Source of the DNA: Bradyrhizobium canariense
Lineage (GTDB): Bacteria > Pseudomonadota > Alphaproteobacteria > Rhizobiales > Xanthobacteraceae
Reading direction: 5' to 3'
NCBI RefSeq assembly: GCF_900105125.1
Contig: NZ_LT629750.1
Location: 4,030,001 to 4,094,000, forward strand
DNA length: 64,000 bases
The translations under genes were made by a program, and so were the position numbers. A model generated the notes under the pieces. That model had not been told where the DNA came from. It saw nothing but the letters and a program-made list of their open reading frames with translations, and did not search any database. Shown piece by piece: positions 54,692 to 62,350 of the stretch; the first letter of the stretch is position 1, and each line of letters starts with the position of its first letter.

Positions 54692-55366
54692 ATGAGTTTC
54701 TTCGAACGCCTGAAGACGGCAGCATCCGCCGAGTGGCGGGCCTACACCGAGCACCCCTTCACCAACGCCTTGGCGGATGGTTCGCTCGCCGAAGCCGCGT
54801 TTCGTCACTACCTCGTTCAGGACTACCTGTTCCTCATCGAATTTGCTCGTGCCTACGCGCTCGCGGTCTATAAATCGGCGGAACTCGCCGACATGCGCGA
54901 AGCGGCGGCCGGACTCTCGGCCATTCTAGATATCGAGATGAACCTGCACGTGAAACTCTGCGCCGGCTGGGGCCTGTCGCCCAGCGACCTCGAACAAACT
55001 GCTCCGGCGCTCGAGACCCTGGCCTATACACGCTACGTGCTCGACACGGGAATGCGCGGTGACCTGCTGGCGCTCAAGGTGGCGCTTGCTCCTTGCGTGA
55101 TCGGCTATGCGGAGATCGCGACGCGACTCGCCTCGCGGCCCGATGCATACGCTGCAACGAACCCCTATCGCGTTTGGATTTCCGAATATGCCGGTGCGCC
55201 GTACCAGGAGGTCGCGGCGAAAGCGCGGGCGCACCTGGAAAAACTCGCCGCTCTCTACGCCACGCCGGCGCGCGAGGCAGAGTTGATCGTGATCTTCAAG
55301 GAAGCCACCCGGCTCGAAGCCGACTTCTGGGAAATGGGCTGGCGCGCGGCTGAGTTGGAGCGCTGA
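54692..55366 (+). CDS. TenA/thiaminase-II-family protein
   Basis: 224-residue all-helical protein of the TenA family (aminopyrimidine aminohydrolase/thiaminase II). Family features are WRAYTEHPFTNALADGSLAE, FRHYLVQDYLFLIEFARAYA, the Cys in LAPCVIGYAEI (position of the TenA catalytic Cys) and WISEYAGAPYQEV. ATG 54692 is taken as start (GAGAG five bases upstream); ATG 54671 is an alternative. TenA enzymes salvage thiamin pyrimidine, and related TenA-like proteins have other roles. It lies downstream of a Liv-type importer, in line with import of a base-like nutrient, and 156 bp upstream of the RiPP-like peptide gene. Its link to either is uncertain. Confidence 0.85.
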   Translation: MSFFERLKTAASAEWRAYTEHPFTNALADGSLAEAAFRHYLVQDYLFLIEFARAYALAVYKSAELADMREAAAGLSAILDIEMNLHVKLCAGWGLSPSDLEQTAPALETLAYTRYVLDTGMRGDLLALKVALAPCVIGYAEIATRLASRPDAYAATNPYRVWISEYAGAPYQEVAAKARAHLEKLAALYATPAREAELIVIFKEATRLEADFWEMGWRAAELER

Positions 55367-55522
55367 ATGTTATGCGGGCGGAACAAAACCTTCACAAAAC
55401 AAGCAGCCCGCCACGTTGCCGGGTCCATGGAAAAGGTATAGGGTCCGTTTCTCTCAGACGTCTCGTACTTGCCGGCCTTTCGTTCGATTCCTTTAGTTGC
55501 GTCGCAAAAAAGGAGAACAACC

Positions 55523-55774
55523 ATGCCGATTACGACGCTGAAAGTTTTAGCAAGCCTCCTGCAATTGCATGGCCCAGGCGCGACAATCCAGAGCGACCAT
55601 CAGGGTATCAACGCGCTGCTGAGTGATCTGCGCGGACAAGATTCGGAAGGCGTGACCCAGGTTTATTTCAGACGAGGTGGCTTTATTCGAGGCGGGGCGT
55701 ATGGGGGCGGCTTTCGCAGAGCGGGATATGGAGGGGGCGGCGGGTTTCGCCGAGGGTTTGCCCGGGGGTACTAG
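55523..55774 (+). CDS. Gly/Arg/Phe-rich putative RiPP precursor peptide
   Basis: 83-residue peptide starting at ATG 55523 with AAGGAG upstream. Residues 1 to about 47 form a leader-like region with predicted helices (TTLKVLASLLQLHG, INALLSDLRGQD). Residues 48-83 are the candidate core, only Gly, Arg, aromatic residues plus a few Ala and Ile. Five F-x-R triads start at Phe49, Phe54, Phe64, Phe75 and Phe79, and the chain ends in Tyr83. Tyr48, Tyr60 and Tyr69 are interspersed. There is no signal peptide and no Cys. A radical SAM/SPASM gene begins 40 bp downstream in the same direction. Precursors of three-residue cyclophane RiPPs (GrrA, and other rSAM partners) have comparable Gly-rich repeats of aromatic-x-x units. 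The precursor role is an inference. Confidence 0.75.
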   Translation: MPITTLKVLASLLQLHGPGATIQSDHQGINALLSDLRGQDSEGVTQVYFRRGGFIRGGAYGGGFRRAGYGGGGGFRRGFARGY

Positions 55775-55814
55775 GTTTACTTCGTAATCTCCTCGAGCCC
55801 CACCCGGTATCGGC

Positions 55815-56996
55815 ATGTCGGCTGACGATCCAGATTCTGTCGCCTTCCAAGACCAACCGATTTCGCAGCTGCTTGTTAAGGTCGCAGCGCGATGCAATAT
55901 TGACTGCTCTTATTGTTACTGGTTTCGCGACGCGGCGGTTTATGACAAGCCCAAGCTGATGAGCGACGAGGTGCTGCATCGGCTGTTGCAGCGCATCGAA
56001 GAGCACGTCGCCAACCACTCCCTGATCGATTTTCCCATCATTCTGCACGGCGGCGAGCCCTTGCTGTGGGGGATGGATAATTTTCACCGTATGGCCGAAG
56101 CCTGCGAAGCCATATCGTCACGAACGAGCTGCGAAATACCCATCGCGGTGACCACCAATGGCGTGTTGATCGATGATGAATGGCTGGACTGTTTCGAGGC
56201 TCGCAACATTTCGGTGGCGATCAGCCTGGATGGGCCGGCGCATATTCACGACCTTCACCGCCGGACGTTTCAGGGTACGGGTACCCACGCCGCGGTGGAA
56301 CGGGCCGCTCGCAGGCTGGCATCACGCGACATTGGCGTCAGCGCTTTATCAGTCTGCAATCCCGCCTACCCGCCGAAGCAATATGTCGAATTTTTCGCCG
56401 AGTGCGGAATTGCCAACTACGACATCATGATCCCTGATGCGACGGTGGATGAGAGCCCCTCATCCGTTGCTTCGTTCTACAATGGCCTGTTCGATCTATG
56501 GCTAGAGGCAAACCGCAGCAAGCCAACGGTCAATATTCGCATCATTACCGATATGATCACCGCCTTGCTTGGTAACAATTCACCGACCGAGGGCGTCGGC
56601 TACAAACCTGTCGAGCTTTGCACGGTCATGACCGACGGTTCGGTGGAGGCCCACGATGTGCTGCGGATTGCCGGCGACGGCTTCACGCGCACGGTGTTCA
56701 ACATCTTCGATCATGCGATCGACGAGGTCAGGACCGAGCCTCGCTGGAAAGCAGCGCGCGACGCGTCAATCAATCTTTGTGAGAAGTGCCGGCAGTGCAA
56801 GTTCATGAACGCCTGCGGCGGCGGCTATCTTCCGCATCGTTTCTCCCGGAAAAACGGATACGATAATCCTTCAGTCTACTGCGACGATCTCTATTCGATG
56901 TTTGAGAACATGCAATCGGTCCTGGAGCGCCATCTTTACGTCAGCAAGGCAGGCGGGGAACGCCTCGGCGTGCGGGAGGCGTTGGCACGCGCATAG
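55815..56996 (+). CDS. Radical SAM/SPASM peptide maturase (GrrM/FxsB-like, cyclophane-type)
   Basis: 393-residue radical SAM enzyme. The 4Fe-4S/SAM motif is C27-x3-C31-x2-C34 (RCNIDCSYCYW). GGEPLLW near residue 84 and TTNGVLIDDEW near residue 116 are the usual core blocks, and VAISLDGPAHIHD the next. The C-terminal SPASM region holds further cysteines (ELCTVMTDGS, NLCEKCRQCKFMNACGGGYL and VYCDDL) for auxiliary clusters. Enzymes of this architecture modify ribosomal peptides. Among them GrrM-, FxsB- and AmcB-type enzymes make cyclophane or related crosslinks between an aromatic ring and a nearby side chain. It is the likely partner of the 83-residue peptide. No exporter or protease is adjacent. 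The exact subfamily cannot be settled by eye. Confidence 0.85.
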   Translation: MSADDPDSVAFQDQPISQLLVKVAARCNIDCSYCYWFRDAAVYDKPKLMSDEVLHRLLQRIEEHVANHSLIDFPIILHGGEPLLWGMDNFHRMAEACEAISSRTSCEIPIAVTTNGVLIDDEWLDCFEARNISVAISLDGPAHIHDLHRRTFQGTGTHAAVERAARRLASRDIGVSALSVCNPAYPPKQYVEFFAECGIANYDIMIPDATVDESPSSVASFYNGLFDLWLEANRSKPTVNIRIITDMITALLGNNSPTEGVGYKPVELCTVMTDGSVEAHDVLRIAGDGFTRTVFNIFDHAIDEVRTEPRWKAARDASINLCEKCRQCKFMNACGGGYLPHRFSRKNGYDNPSVYCDDLYSMFENMQSVLERHLYVSKAGGERLGVREALARA

Positions 56997-57159
56997 TAAG
57001 TCCAGTCCTCGCGCCACCGACTCCCATCTCGCGGTAATGCAGGATGCGCCGAAAGGCTGCGCCAAATTTCGACAAGCGTATCGCTGCCAATTCGTGCTCC
57101 ACCGGCACGGCTTGTTGGCGAAGGCGGCCTGACTGTCCTCGATCAGGAGTTCAAATGTC

Positions 57160-57558
57160 ATGATGACAATGGAAAAGGCGCAAAAGATCATTGAAGCGGG
57201 AATCGCGAAGGCGAAGGAAATCGGCCAGCCGATGAATATCGCGGTGGTTGATGTCGGCGCCAACCTCACAGCTTTCATGCGCATGGATGGGGCGTGGCTT
57301 GGCAGCATCGACATCGCCATCAACAAGGCCTTCACCGCGAAGGCCTTCGATATCTCGACGCTGGAGCTTGGCCGCAACAGCCAGCCCGGGGACCAGTTCT
57401 TCGGCATCTACGTATCGAACCACGACCGGGTGATGATCTTCGCGGGCGGGGTCCCGATCAAGATGAATGGCAAGGTCGTGGGCGCTGTCGGCGTCAGCGG
57501 CGGTAGCGGCGAGCAGGATCAGGCGGTGGCCGAGGCCGCGATCACCGCCTGGTCATAA
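57160..57558 (+). CDS. GlcG/HbpS-family protein
   Basis: 132-residue protein of the GlcG/HbpS (heme-degrading/sensing) family. Typical blocks are MNIAVVDVGANLTAFMRMDG, INKAFTAKAF, and the Gly-rich end VVGAVGVSGGSGEQDQAVAE. The start is ATG 57160 or 57163; AGGAG is about ten bases upstream. No signal peptide, so cytoplasmic. It follows the radical SAM gene by about 160 bp in the same direction. Members bind heme or small acids, but no function can be assigned here. It may or may not belong to the peptide cluster. Confidence 0.82.
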   Translation: MMTMEKAQKIIEAGIAKAKEIGQPMNIAVVDVGANLTAFMRMDGAWLGSIDIAINKAFTAKAFDISTLELGRNSQPGDQFFGIYVSNHDRVMIFAGGVPIKMNGKVVGAVGVSGGSGEQDQAVAEAAITAWS

Positions 57559-57977
57559 GACGACTTCTCCTCTGGCACCTTTGAGACATGCCAACGGACC
57601 CTGAAATTTGTCCGGCCTGTCGGGGGCAGAGTGGAAGTGATCGCCGAACAGTCAGAACGATGAATTGACCCGCATCGGACACCCCGGCGTGTTGCCGAAG
57701 GCGTGTCCCGCCCAGGCTTTCGCATGCTAGCGTAACGTTGGGAGCAGATGTTGGTCTGCCCCACCGCGGCGACGGAGTTGACCTGGATGGCTTTGCGTAG
57801 CGCGCAGCTTTGTCGGCGTACCGTGAAATTGGTTCCTGCGGGCAACAATCCCTGGATTGGCGGAAAATGCGGTGACTTCCGTCTAAGGTAACGTGGGGAC
57901 CAGACCGCTGGCTGGATTTTCCGCTATTGGCACGAATGCAACGCGCGGACCGGCTCGGAAATCATCTGCTTATCAGG
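57559..57977. other. Gap without recognisable gene
   Basis: Convergent region between the GlcG-like gene and the leftward racemase-like gene. A leftward frame at 57519-57848 lacks family motifs and overlaps the GlcG gene. Nothing else seen; a terminator hairpin was not clear. Confidence 0.4.
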
Positions 57978-58721
57978 CTAAACCGCGGTGTTTCTGAACA
58001 GCCTTCCAAAGTCTTTCACGTCGTCTGATATCTGACTTGATCGGATCAGGTGCCAGGCCATGCTTTGATTGCTGGTGATCACGGGCATGTCGAGGGCTCG
58101 TTCCAGTTGTTCGATGATGCTCGCCGACTTGATGGCCGTACAACTGAGAAAACAGACGTCCGCGGAACGATGGCTGTTTTCTTTGGCCCAGTCGAGAATC
58201 GCTTCCGGTCGCAACGAAGCCATCTCGGTGTTGGTGTTGATTCCGAGATTGGCGCCGCCCTCAACAACAAACCCGTTTGTTTGCAGAAAGGCGGCTTCGC
58301 GCGCATGCACCTCGTCGATATAGGGCGTCAGCAGAGATACCCGTTTAGCGCCCAATTGCGTCAAGGCATTCAGGATCGCGTCGGCCGTTGTAAATGACCT
58401 TATTGCCGTGGCGCGCTCGATTCTTTCCCGAATCCCCTGGGCCAGATCGGGCGCAAACGTCGAAACCGCCGTGCAGTGAAACACAATCACGTCGACTTTC
58501 GCGTCGGCCAAAAGCTTCGAAGCAGCCTCAAGCTGATCCATCATTCCGATGAGCTCGGTCCTGGAACTTCCAAGCAACGGAAGACGCGTCACCAGCATGG
58601 ATGAACCGAAGGGCAGCATCGCTCGCAACTCCGGCTCGGCGACGGAGTTACCGGAGGGAATCAGCACACCCGCCCGGAGACGGTCGCCATAGTCGATGGC
58701 CGGTGGAGACAGTAGCGCCAC
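57978..58721 (-). CDS. Asp/Glu-racemase-superfamily enzyme (maleate isomerase/arylmalonate decarboxylase-like)
   Basis: 247-residue protein of the superfamily that includes maleate cis-trans isomerase, arylmalonate decarboxylase and Asp/Glu/hydantoin racemases. N-terminal RAGVLIPSGNSVAEPELRAM is characteristic. The two candidate catalytic cysteines are in VIVFHCTAVSTF (about residue 82) and VCFLSCTAIKSAS (about 195), the pattern expected of a two-Cys isomerase or racemase rather than a one-Cys decarboxylase. It is the last of a leftward set after the binding protein and MFS transporter, two bases after the former's stop. Reaction inferred only as acid/base chemistry at an alpha carbon. Confidence 0.8.
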   Translation of the reverse strand: MALLSPPAIDYGDRLRAGVLIPSGNSVAEPELRAMLPFGSSMLVTRLPLLGSSRTELIGMMDQLEAASKLLADAKVDVIVFHCTAVSTFAPDLAQGIRERIERATAIRSFTTADAILNALTQLGAKRVSLLTPYIDEVHAREAAFLQTNGFVVEGGANLGINTNTEMASLRPEAILDWAKENSHRSADVCFLSCTAIKSASIIEQLERALDMPVITSNQSMAWHLIRSSQISDDVKDFGRLFRNTAV

Positions 58722-58723
58722 GA

Positions 58724-59653
58724 CTACGATGCCTTGGCCGTCGAATGTCCAGGCAATGCCTCGCGGGCGGCGTTGACATAACTGCGATTGATGTAGCCAT
58801 CTGCCGTCGACTTGACCCGGTTAGGAACGGCCCTGATCAGCGAACTGATCTCGATCAGCGCCTGGACCGCCGCCGTATTGGCGTCCCCGTCGCGCGGGAA
58901 TATCTGGTCGGCGGTATATTCATCCCAGGCGCGCAGGGCGTATTCCCTGGTAATTCCGGTCTCGCGCATCGCGACCGAGACCGAGCCTTCCCGGTTCGCG
59001 AAGAACCATTGATGCGCCCGTACAAACGCGCGCATGAACTTCATGATTGTCGCATCGTTGGCCGCGGCCCAGCGCTGATCCACGTTCAACGACGTGAACT
59101 GGAAAAACGGCACCTCGTCGCGCGGCTCGCAAAGGCTGGGGAATCCCTGATCGACGGCCATATAGTTCAAGGGAGCTCCTTGAAGACCGGCATCGATCTC
59201 ACCGGATTTCAGCATTTCCCAACGCGTTAAAATCGGTCCCACCGCTCTCATCTTGTAGTCGCGCGGGTATTCAAGCCCACGCGCCGCTAGCAACTTCATG
59301 ACAAGCGAGGAGCTTCCTGCATCGAGCGAGGACACCCCTACGGTTTTTCCTCGCAGGTCGTCGAACGTCTTGATCGACTTGCCCGCGACAAAAGAGAACG
59401 GCAGCCTGTTGACGTTGCCGCCGATGATTTCCAGAAAGCCGCCGGCTTCGCTGTCGAGAATCACGTGCTCCGTGATGCCGTAAGCCAATTGAGCCCGTCC
59501 ATCTCGAAGCCGATTGGTGACCTCGTCGACGCCTTCGTAGAGCTCGATGGCGACCTCCAGCCCTTCATCCGCGAACATCCGCTGATGTTGCGCAATCCAG
59601 ACCGGCATATTGAAATAGTTTCGCGATACCGCGGTAAATACGATCTTTTCCAT
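58724..59653 (-). CDS. NMT1/THI5-like binding protein without signal peptide
   Basis: 309-residue protein of the ABC-substrate-binding superfamily (SsuA/THI5 type): WIAQHQRMFADEGLEVAIEL at the front, GRAQLAYGITEHVILDSEAG, then VNRLPFSFVAGKSIKTFDDL and LRGKTVGVSSLDAGSSSLVM. ATG 59653 is used because GGAG precedes it and no signal peptide is found; upstream in-frame residues to 59740 do not make one either. Binding proteins normally need export, so this one may act in the cytoplasm, as an enzyme (compare THI5-type proteins) or ligand sensor, and no permease gene is adjacent. It overlaps neither neighbour; the MFS gene ends 13 bases upstream. Confidence 0.8.
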   Translation of the reverse strand: MEKIVFTAVSRNYFNMPVWIAQHQRMFADEGLEVAIELYEGVDEVTNRLRDGRAQLAYGITEHVILDSEAGGFLEIIGGNVNRLPFSFVAGKSIKTFDDLRGKTVGVSSLDAGSSSLVMKLLAARGLEYPRDYKMRAVGPILTRWEMLKSGEIDAGLQGAPLNYMAVDQGFPSLCEPRDEVPFFQFTSLNVDQRWAAANDATIMKFMRAFVRAHQWFFANREGSVSVAMRETGITREYALRAWDEYTADQIFPRDGDANTAAVQALIEISSLIRAVPNRVKSTADGYINRSYVNAAREALPGHSTAKAS

Positions 59654-59666
59654 TTTAAAAACTCCG

Positions 59667-61004
59667 TCAGATGATTTGGGCGGCTTGGCCGGAGGCCGGC
59701 ACGACAGGCGCGTTCGATAGCTGAATGGGATTCCGCGCACCCGACAAGATGACGACGGCCCCGCCCAGCAGCAGAACGCCGGCGATCAGGAATGCACCCG
59801 AGAAGCCGCCGGTTGCCGCCACAACATAGCCGGTCACGATCGGCGCCGCCGTTCCAAACAGGTTGCCGCCCATGATGAGAAGGCTTGTGGCAACACCATT
59901 ATAGCGGCCATCCGCCAGCAGATCGGCCGTCAAGGCGATGTTCATGGCCATGGCCGTTGCAACGCAGGCCAGCGAAACGCTGATCAGCGCCTCGATCAGC
60001 CAGATCGACTCAACAAAGGGCGTTGCGAGGATCACCGACGACAGCAGCAAAAGCACCGCGATCAATTTTCTGCGCTCGGCATTCGACGCGATCGATCGGT
60101 TCAACAAGCGGTCGCTGAACCAGCCCAGGCCAAGTCCAAGAATTGCGGCCACACCGTACGGTATCGCCGAAAAAAGCCCGGTCTTGAGAACATCGAGGCC
60201 GCGCGTTGCGGCCAGGTAACTCGGCAGCCATGTCATGAAAAGGTAGAGCGTGTAACCGGCGCACCCTTGCGTCAACGCCAAAGCGAGCATGGATGGGCTC
60301 TTGAGCAATCCCTTCAGCGCGCTCAACTGCGTCATGTCGGTTGTGGCGCGTTGCGCTGTCTCTCCCCGCTCGCGGAGGATCAACTCTCGTTCCGCCTGAC
60401 TCAACCATGTGGCCTGTTCCGGGCGACGATAGAAAGTAAACCAGGCAATGGCCATGGCAACGCCCAGCGCACCGGTGATGTAGAACGATTCCCGCCATCC
60501 GAACTGCAGGATCAGAGCCCCCACCACCACCGAGCCAACACACAGGCCGCCGTGGGCTCCGCTGTTGAGAAATGCAGCAGCCAGACCCCGCTCTCCCTGA
60601 GGTGCCCACTCACGGATGATCTTGCCGCCGGCGGGATAACTTGCGGACTCCCCGATACCCAGCACCAGGCGCGAAGCGAACAGAGAGCCGTAGCTCGTGG
60701 CGGCCCCGGTCCAGATTCCGGCAAGCGACCAAAGACCAAGCGTGGTGTATGTGATCGCACGGCCGCCAAAGCGATCGGCGAGCAATCCCATCGGAATCAA
60801 GCAAACCAGATAGGTCCAGAGAAATGCCGAGAAGATGTATCCCATATCGATGGGCGAGAGGCTGTAGCCTTCTGCGATCGACTTCGCCGCAACCGACAGA
60901 TTTACCCGATCGAGGTAATTGATGAACATCAGAACGAACAGGCCGATATAGACGAGATATCGCTTCTTCTGAATTCCCACCACGTTCCTCCGGTCTTTTG
61001 TCAT
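59667..61004 (-). CDS. MFS transporter, anion:cation symporter type
   Basis: 445-residue transporter with twelve hydrophobic helices. Blocks typical of the ACS subfamily (glucarate, hexuronate, tartrate, allantoate carriers) are FVLMFINYLDRVNLSVAAKS, MGYIFSAFLWTYLVCLIPMG, DRFGGRAITYTTLGLWSLAG and GIGESASYPAGGKIIREWAP. It starts at ATG 61004 and is the first gene of a leftward run with the NMT1-like and racemase-like genes. It probably imports an organic acid. A LysR regulator gene and palindromic site lie immediately upstream. Confidence 0.9.
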   Translation of the reverse strand: MTKDRRNVVGIQKKRYLVYIGLFVLMFINYLDRVNLSVAAKSIAEGYSLSPIDMGYIFSAFLWTYLVCLIPMGLLADRFGGRAITYTTLGLWSLAGIWTGAATSYGSLFASRLVLGIGESASYPAGGKIIREWAPQGERGLAAAFLNSGAHGGLCVGSVVVGALILQFGWRESFYITGALGVAMAIAWFTFYRRPEQATWLSQAERELILRERGETAQRATTDMTQLSALKGLLKSPSMLALALTQGCAGYTLYLFMTWLPSYLAATRGLDVLKTGLFSAIPYGVAAILGLGLGWFSDRLLNRSIASNAERRKLIAVLLLLSSVILATPFVESIWLIEALISVSLACVATAMAMNIALTADLLADGRYNGVATSLLIMGGNLFGTAAPIVTGYVVAATGGFSGAFLIAGVLLLGGAVVILSGARNPIQLSNAPVVPASGQAAQII

Positions 61005-61050
61005 TATTTAAGGATTTAAGACCGTCACATTTTCACGAATTTGGCCGTCG

Positions 61051-61069
61051 TGATAATTCATATTTATCA
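61051..61069 (-). promoter_or_regulatory. Palindromic LysR-type binding site
   Basis: tgataa-N7-ttatca, a perfect inverted repeat of six bases on each side, lies in the 109-bp gap between the LysR gene stop and the MFS start, in an AT-rich stretch. It contains the T-N11-A pattern expected for LysR-type regulators. The MFS operon promoter should be within this gap. Confidence 0.55.
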
Positions 61070-61113
61070 TAGGCAATATGAACCGTATTCATGTAGGTCC
61101 AGGGGACGTCGCG

Positions 61114-62010
61114 CTACCGGAATTGTTCGGCGATCAGCGACCGCAACCAGGCGTGGGCAGGATCGCGGTTGAACCGCGAATGCCACTCGAGATCGATCGC
61201 GAAGGTCACGTCATTGAGCGGGAATGGCGAGACGGCGCAGCGGCGCGAACTGTCGCGGTCCAGCGCCCACCGCGCCGGAATCGCCGCCACCAGATCGGTA
61301 GCCCCGACAATGTGCCGTGCATCGCGCCAGCTCGGCACCTGATACACGATTTCGCGTCGCAACCCGCGAATCTTCAAGGCGTCGTCGATGACATTGGTTC
61401 CGATGGTGCCCGCAACTTTCACATGCGCGAGCGAGGCATAAAGCGACAACGTCATTTTCCTGGCGCGAGCGGGATTTTTCTTGCTCATGAGGACGACGAA
61501 ATGTTCCTCGAGGACACGCAGCCGGTTGTCCTGCTGAGGCTGACGCAACGAACTGCCCAAACGCACGTGAATTTCGTCGCCGACGATTTCGTCTTCACGA
61601 GATTCTCCCGTGAAGTGAGCTGCACTGATATGAATGCCAGGGGCCAATTTTCGCAGCTCCGGACACAGGCGCTGCAGCAGGTGACTGGAAACATATTCGG
61701 AGATGCGCAGATTGAACGACCGCGCTGCCGTCGCGGGATCGAAGGTGGCTGAACGATCGATGGCGATTCCTATGTTCTCGAGGGCGTTTCGCGTGGCATC
61801 CGCGATTTCGATAGCGCGAAGCGTAGGCTCCATTCCTCGTGAAGAGCGAATGAACAGCTCGTCGTTGAATGTTGCCCGCAGTCTTCGCAAGGCATGACTT
61901 ACCGCCGATTGCGTGAGGCCAAGACGCACCGCCGCACCTGAGACACTCCGCTCGGCAACGAGGGCTTCGAGCATCACCAGAAGATTGAGATCAAGACTTC
62001 TCGGGCGCAT
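61114..62010 (-). CDS. LysR-family transcriptional regulator
   Basis: 298-residue LysR-type regulator. The N-terminal winged HTH reads SLDLNLLVMLEALVAERSVS, then GAAVRLGLTQSAVSHALRRL and DELFIRSSRGMEPT. The C-terminal effector-binding domain (about 90-298) resembles NodD/PcaQ/SyrM-like branch members in its LRISEYVSSHLLQRLCPEL region. It lies upstream of the MFS operon in the same orientation, with a palindrome between. It likely controls that operon and perhaps the divergent gamma-glutamyltransferase-family gene. Inducer unknown. Confidence 0.9.
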   Translation of the reverse strand: MRPRSLDLNLLVMLEALVAERSVSGAAVRLGLTQSAVSHALRRLRATFNDELFIRSSRGMEPTLRAIEIADATRNALENIGIAIDRSATFDPATAARSFNLRISEYVSSHLLQRLCPELRKLAPGIHISAAHFTGESREDEIVGDEIHVRLGSSLRQPQQDNRLRVLEEHFVVLMSKKNPARARKMTLSLYASLAHVKVAGTIGTNVIDDALKIRGLRREIVYQVPSWRDARHIVGATDLVAAIPARWALDRDSSRRCAVSPFPLNDVTFAIDLEWHSRFNRDPAHAWLRSLIAEQFR

Positions 62011-62350
62011 AGCGATCCATTATTTCTGCGTCGACACCGGCTTCCGGTGCGGAACGCCGTTCTGGCCGGAGCGCCATCGAAAATCCCGGCGCGCACGCCT
62101 GTTGGCGCCGATAGTACAGATTCGCCGATCGAACGTCATTGCACCGGGATGGCGCAACACCGCTTTGTCGATTTCGGTATCGCTGGTGAGGTACAACGAA
62201 CCCGCTTGACCTCGACCAAAAGAGCAAGAAAATCAGCCGAACAGAGTTTTATCCTCCCGCTCACAACGGTCTGGTTGCAGGGCCTGCGGATTTACTTCAT
62301 TTACGTACTTCCCATGACTCCCAGCAATCGGAAATCACGAAAAGCACCCC
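62011..62350. other. Divergent intergenic region
   Basis: Between the leftward LysR gene and the rightward gamma-glutamyltransferase-family gene. It must hold promoters for both, but no clear boxes were assigned. No gene recognised. Confidence 0.4.

Noticed and set aside
55547..56087. Minus-strand frames over the peptide and radical SAM genes
   Set aside because: They oppose genes with a clear ribosome site, radical SAM cysteine motif and consistent reading direction.
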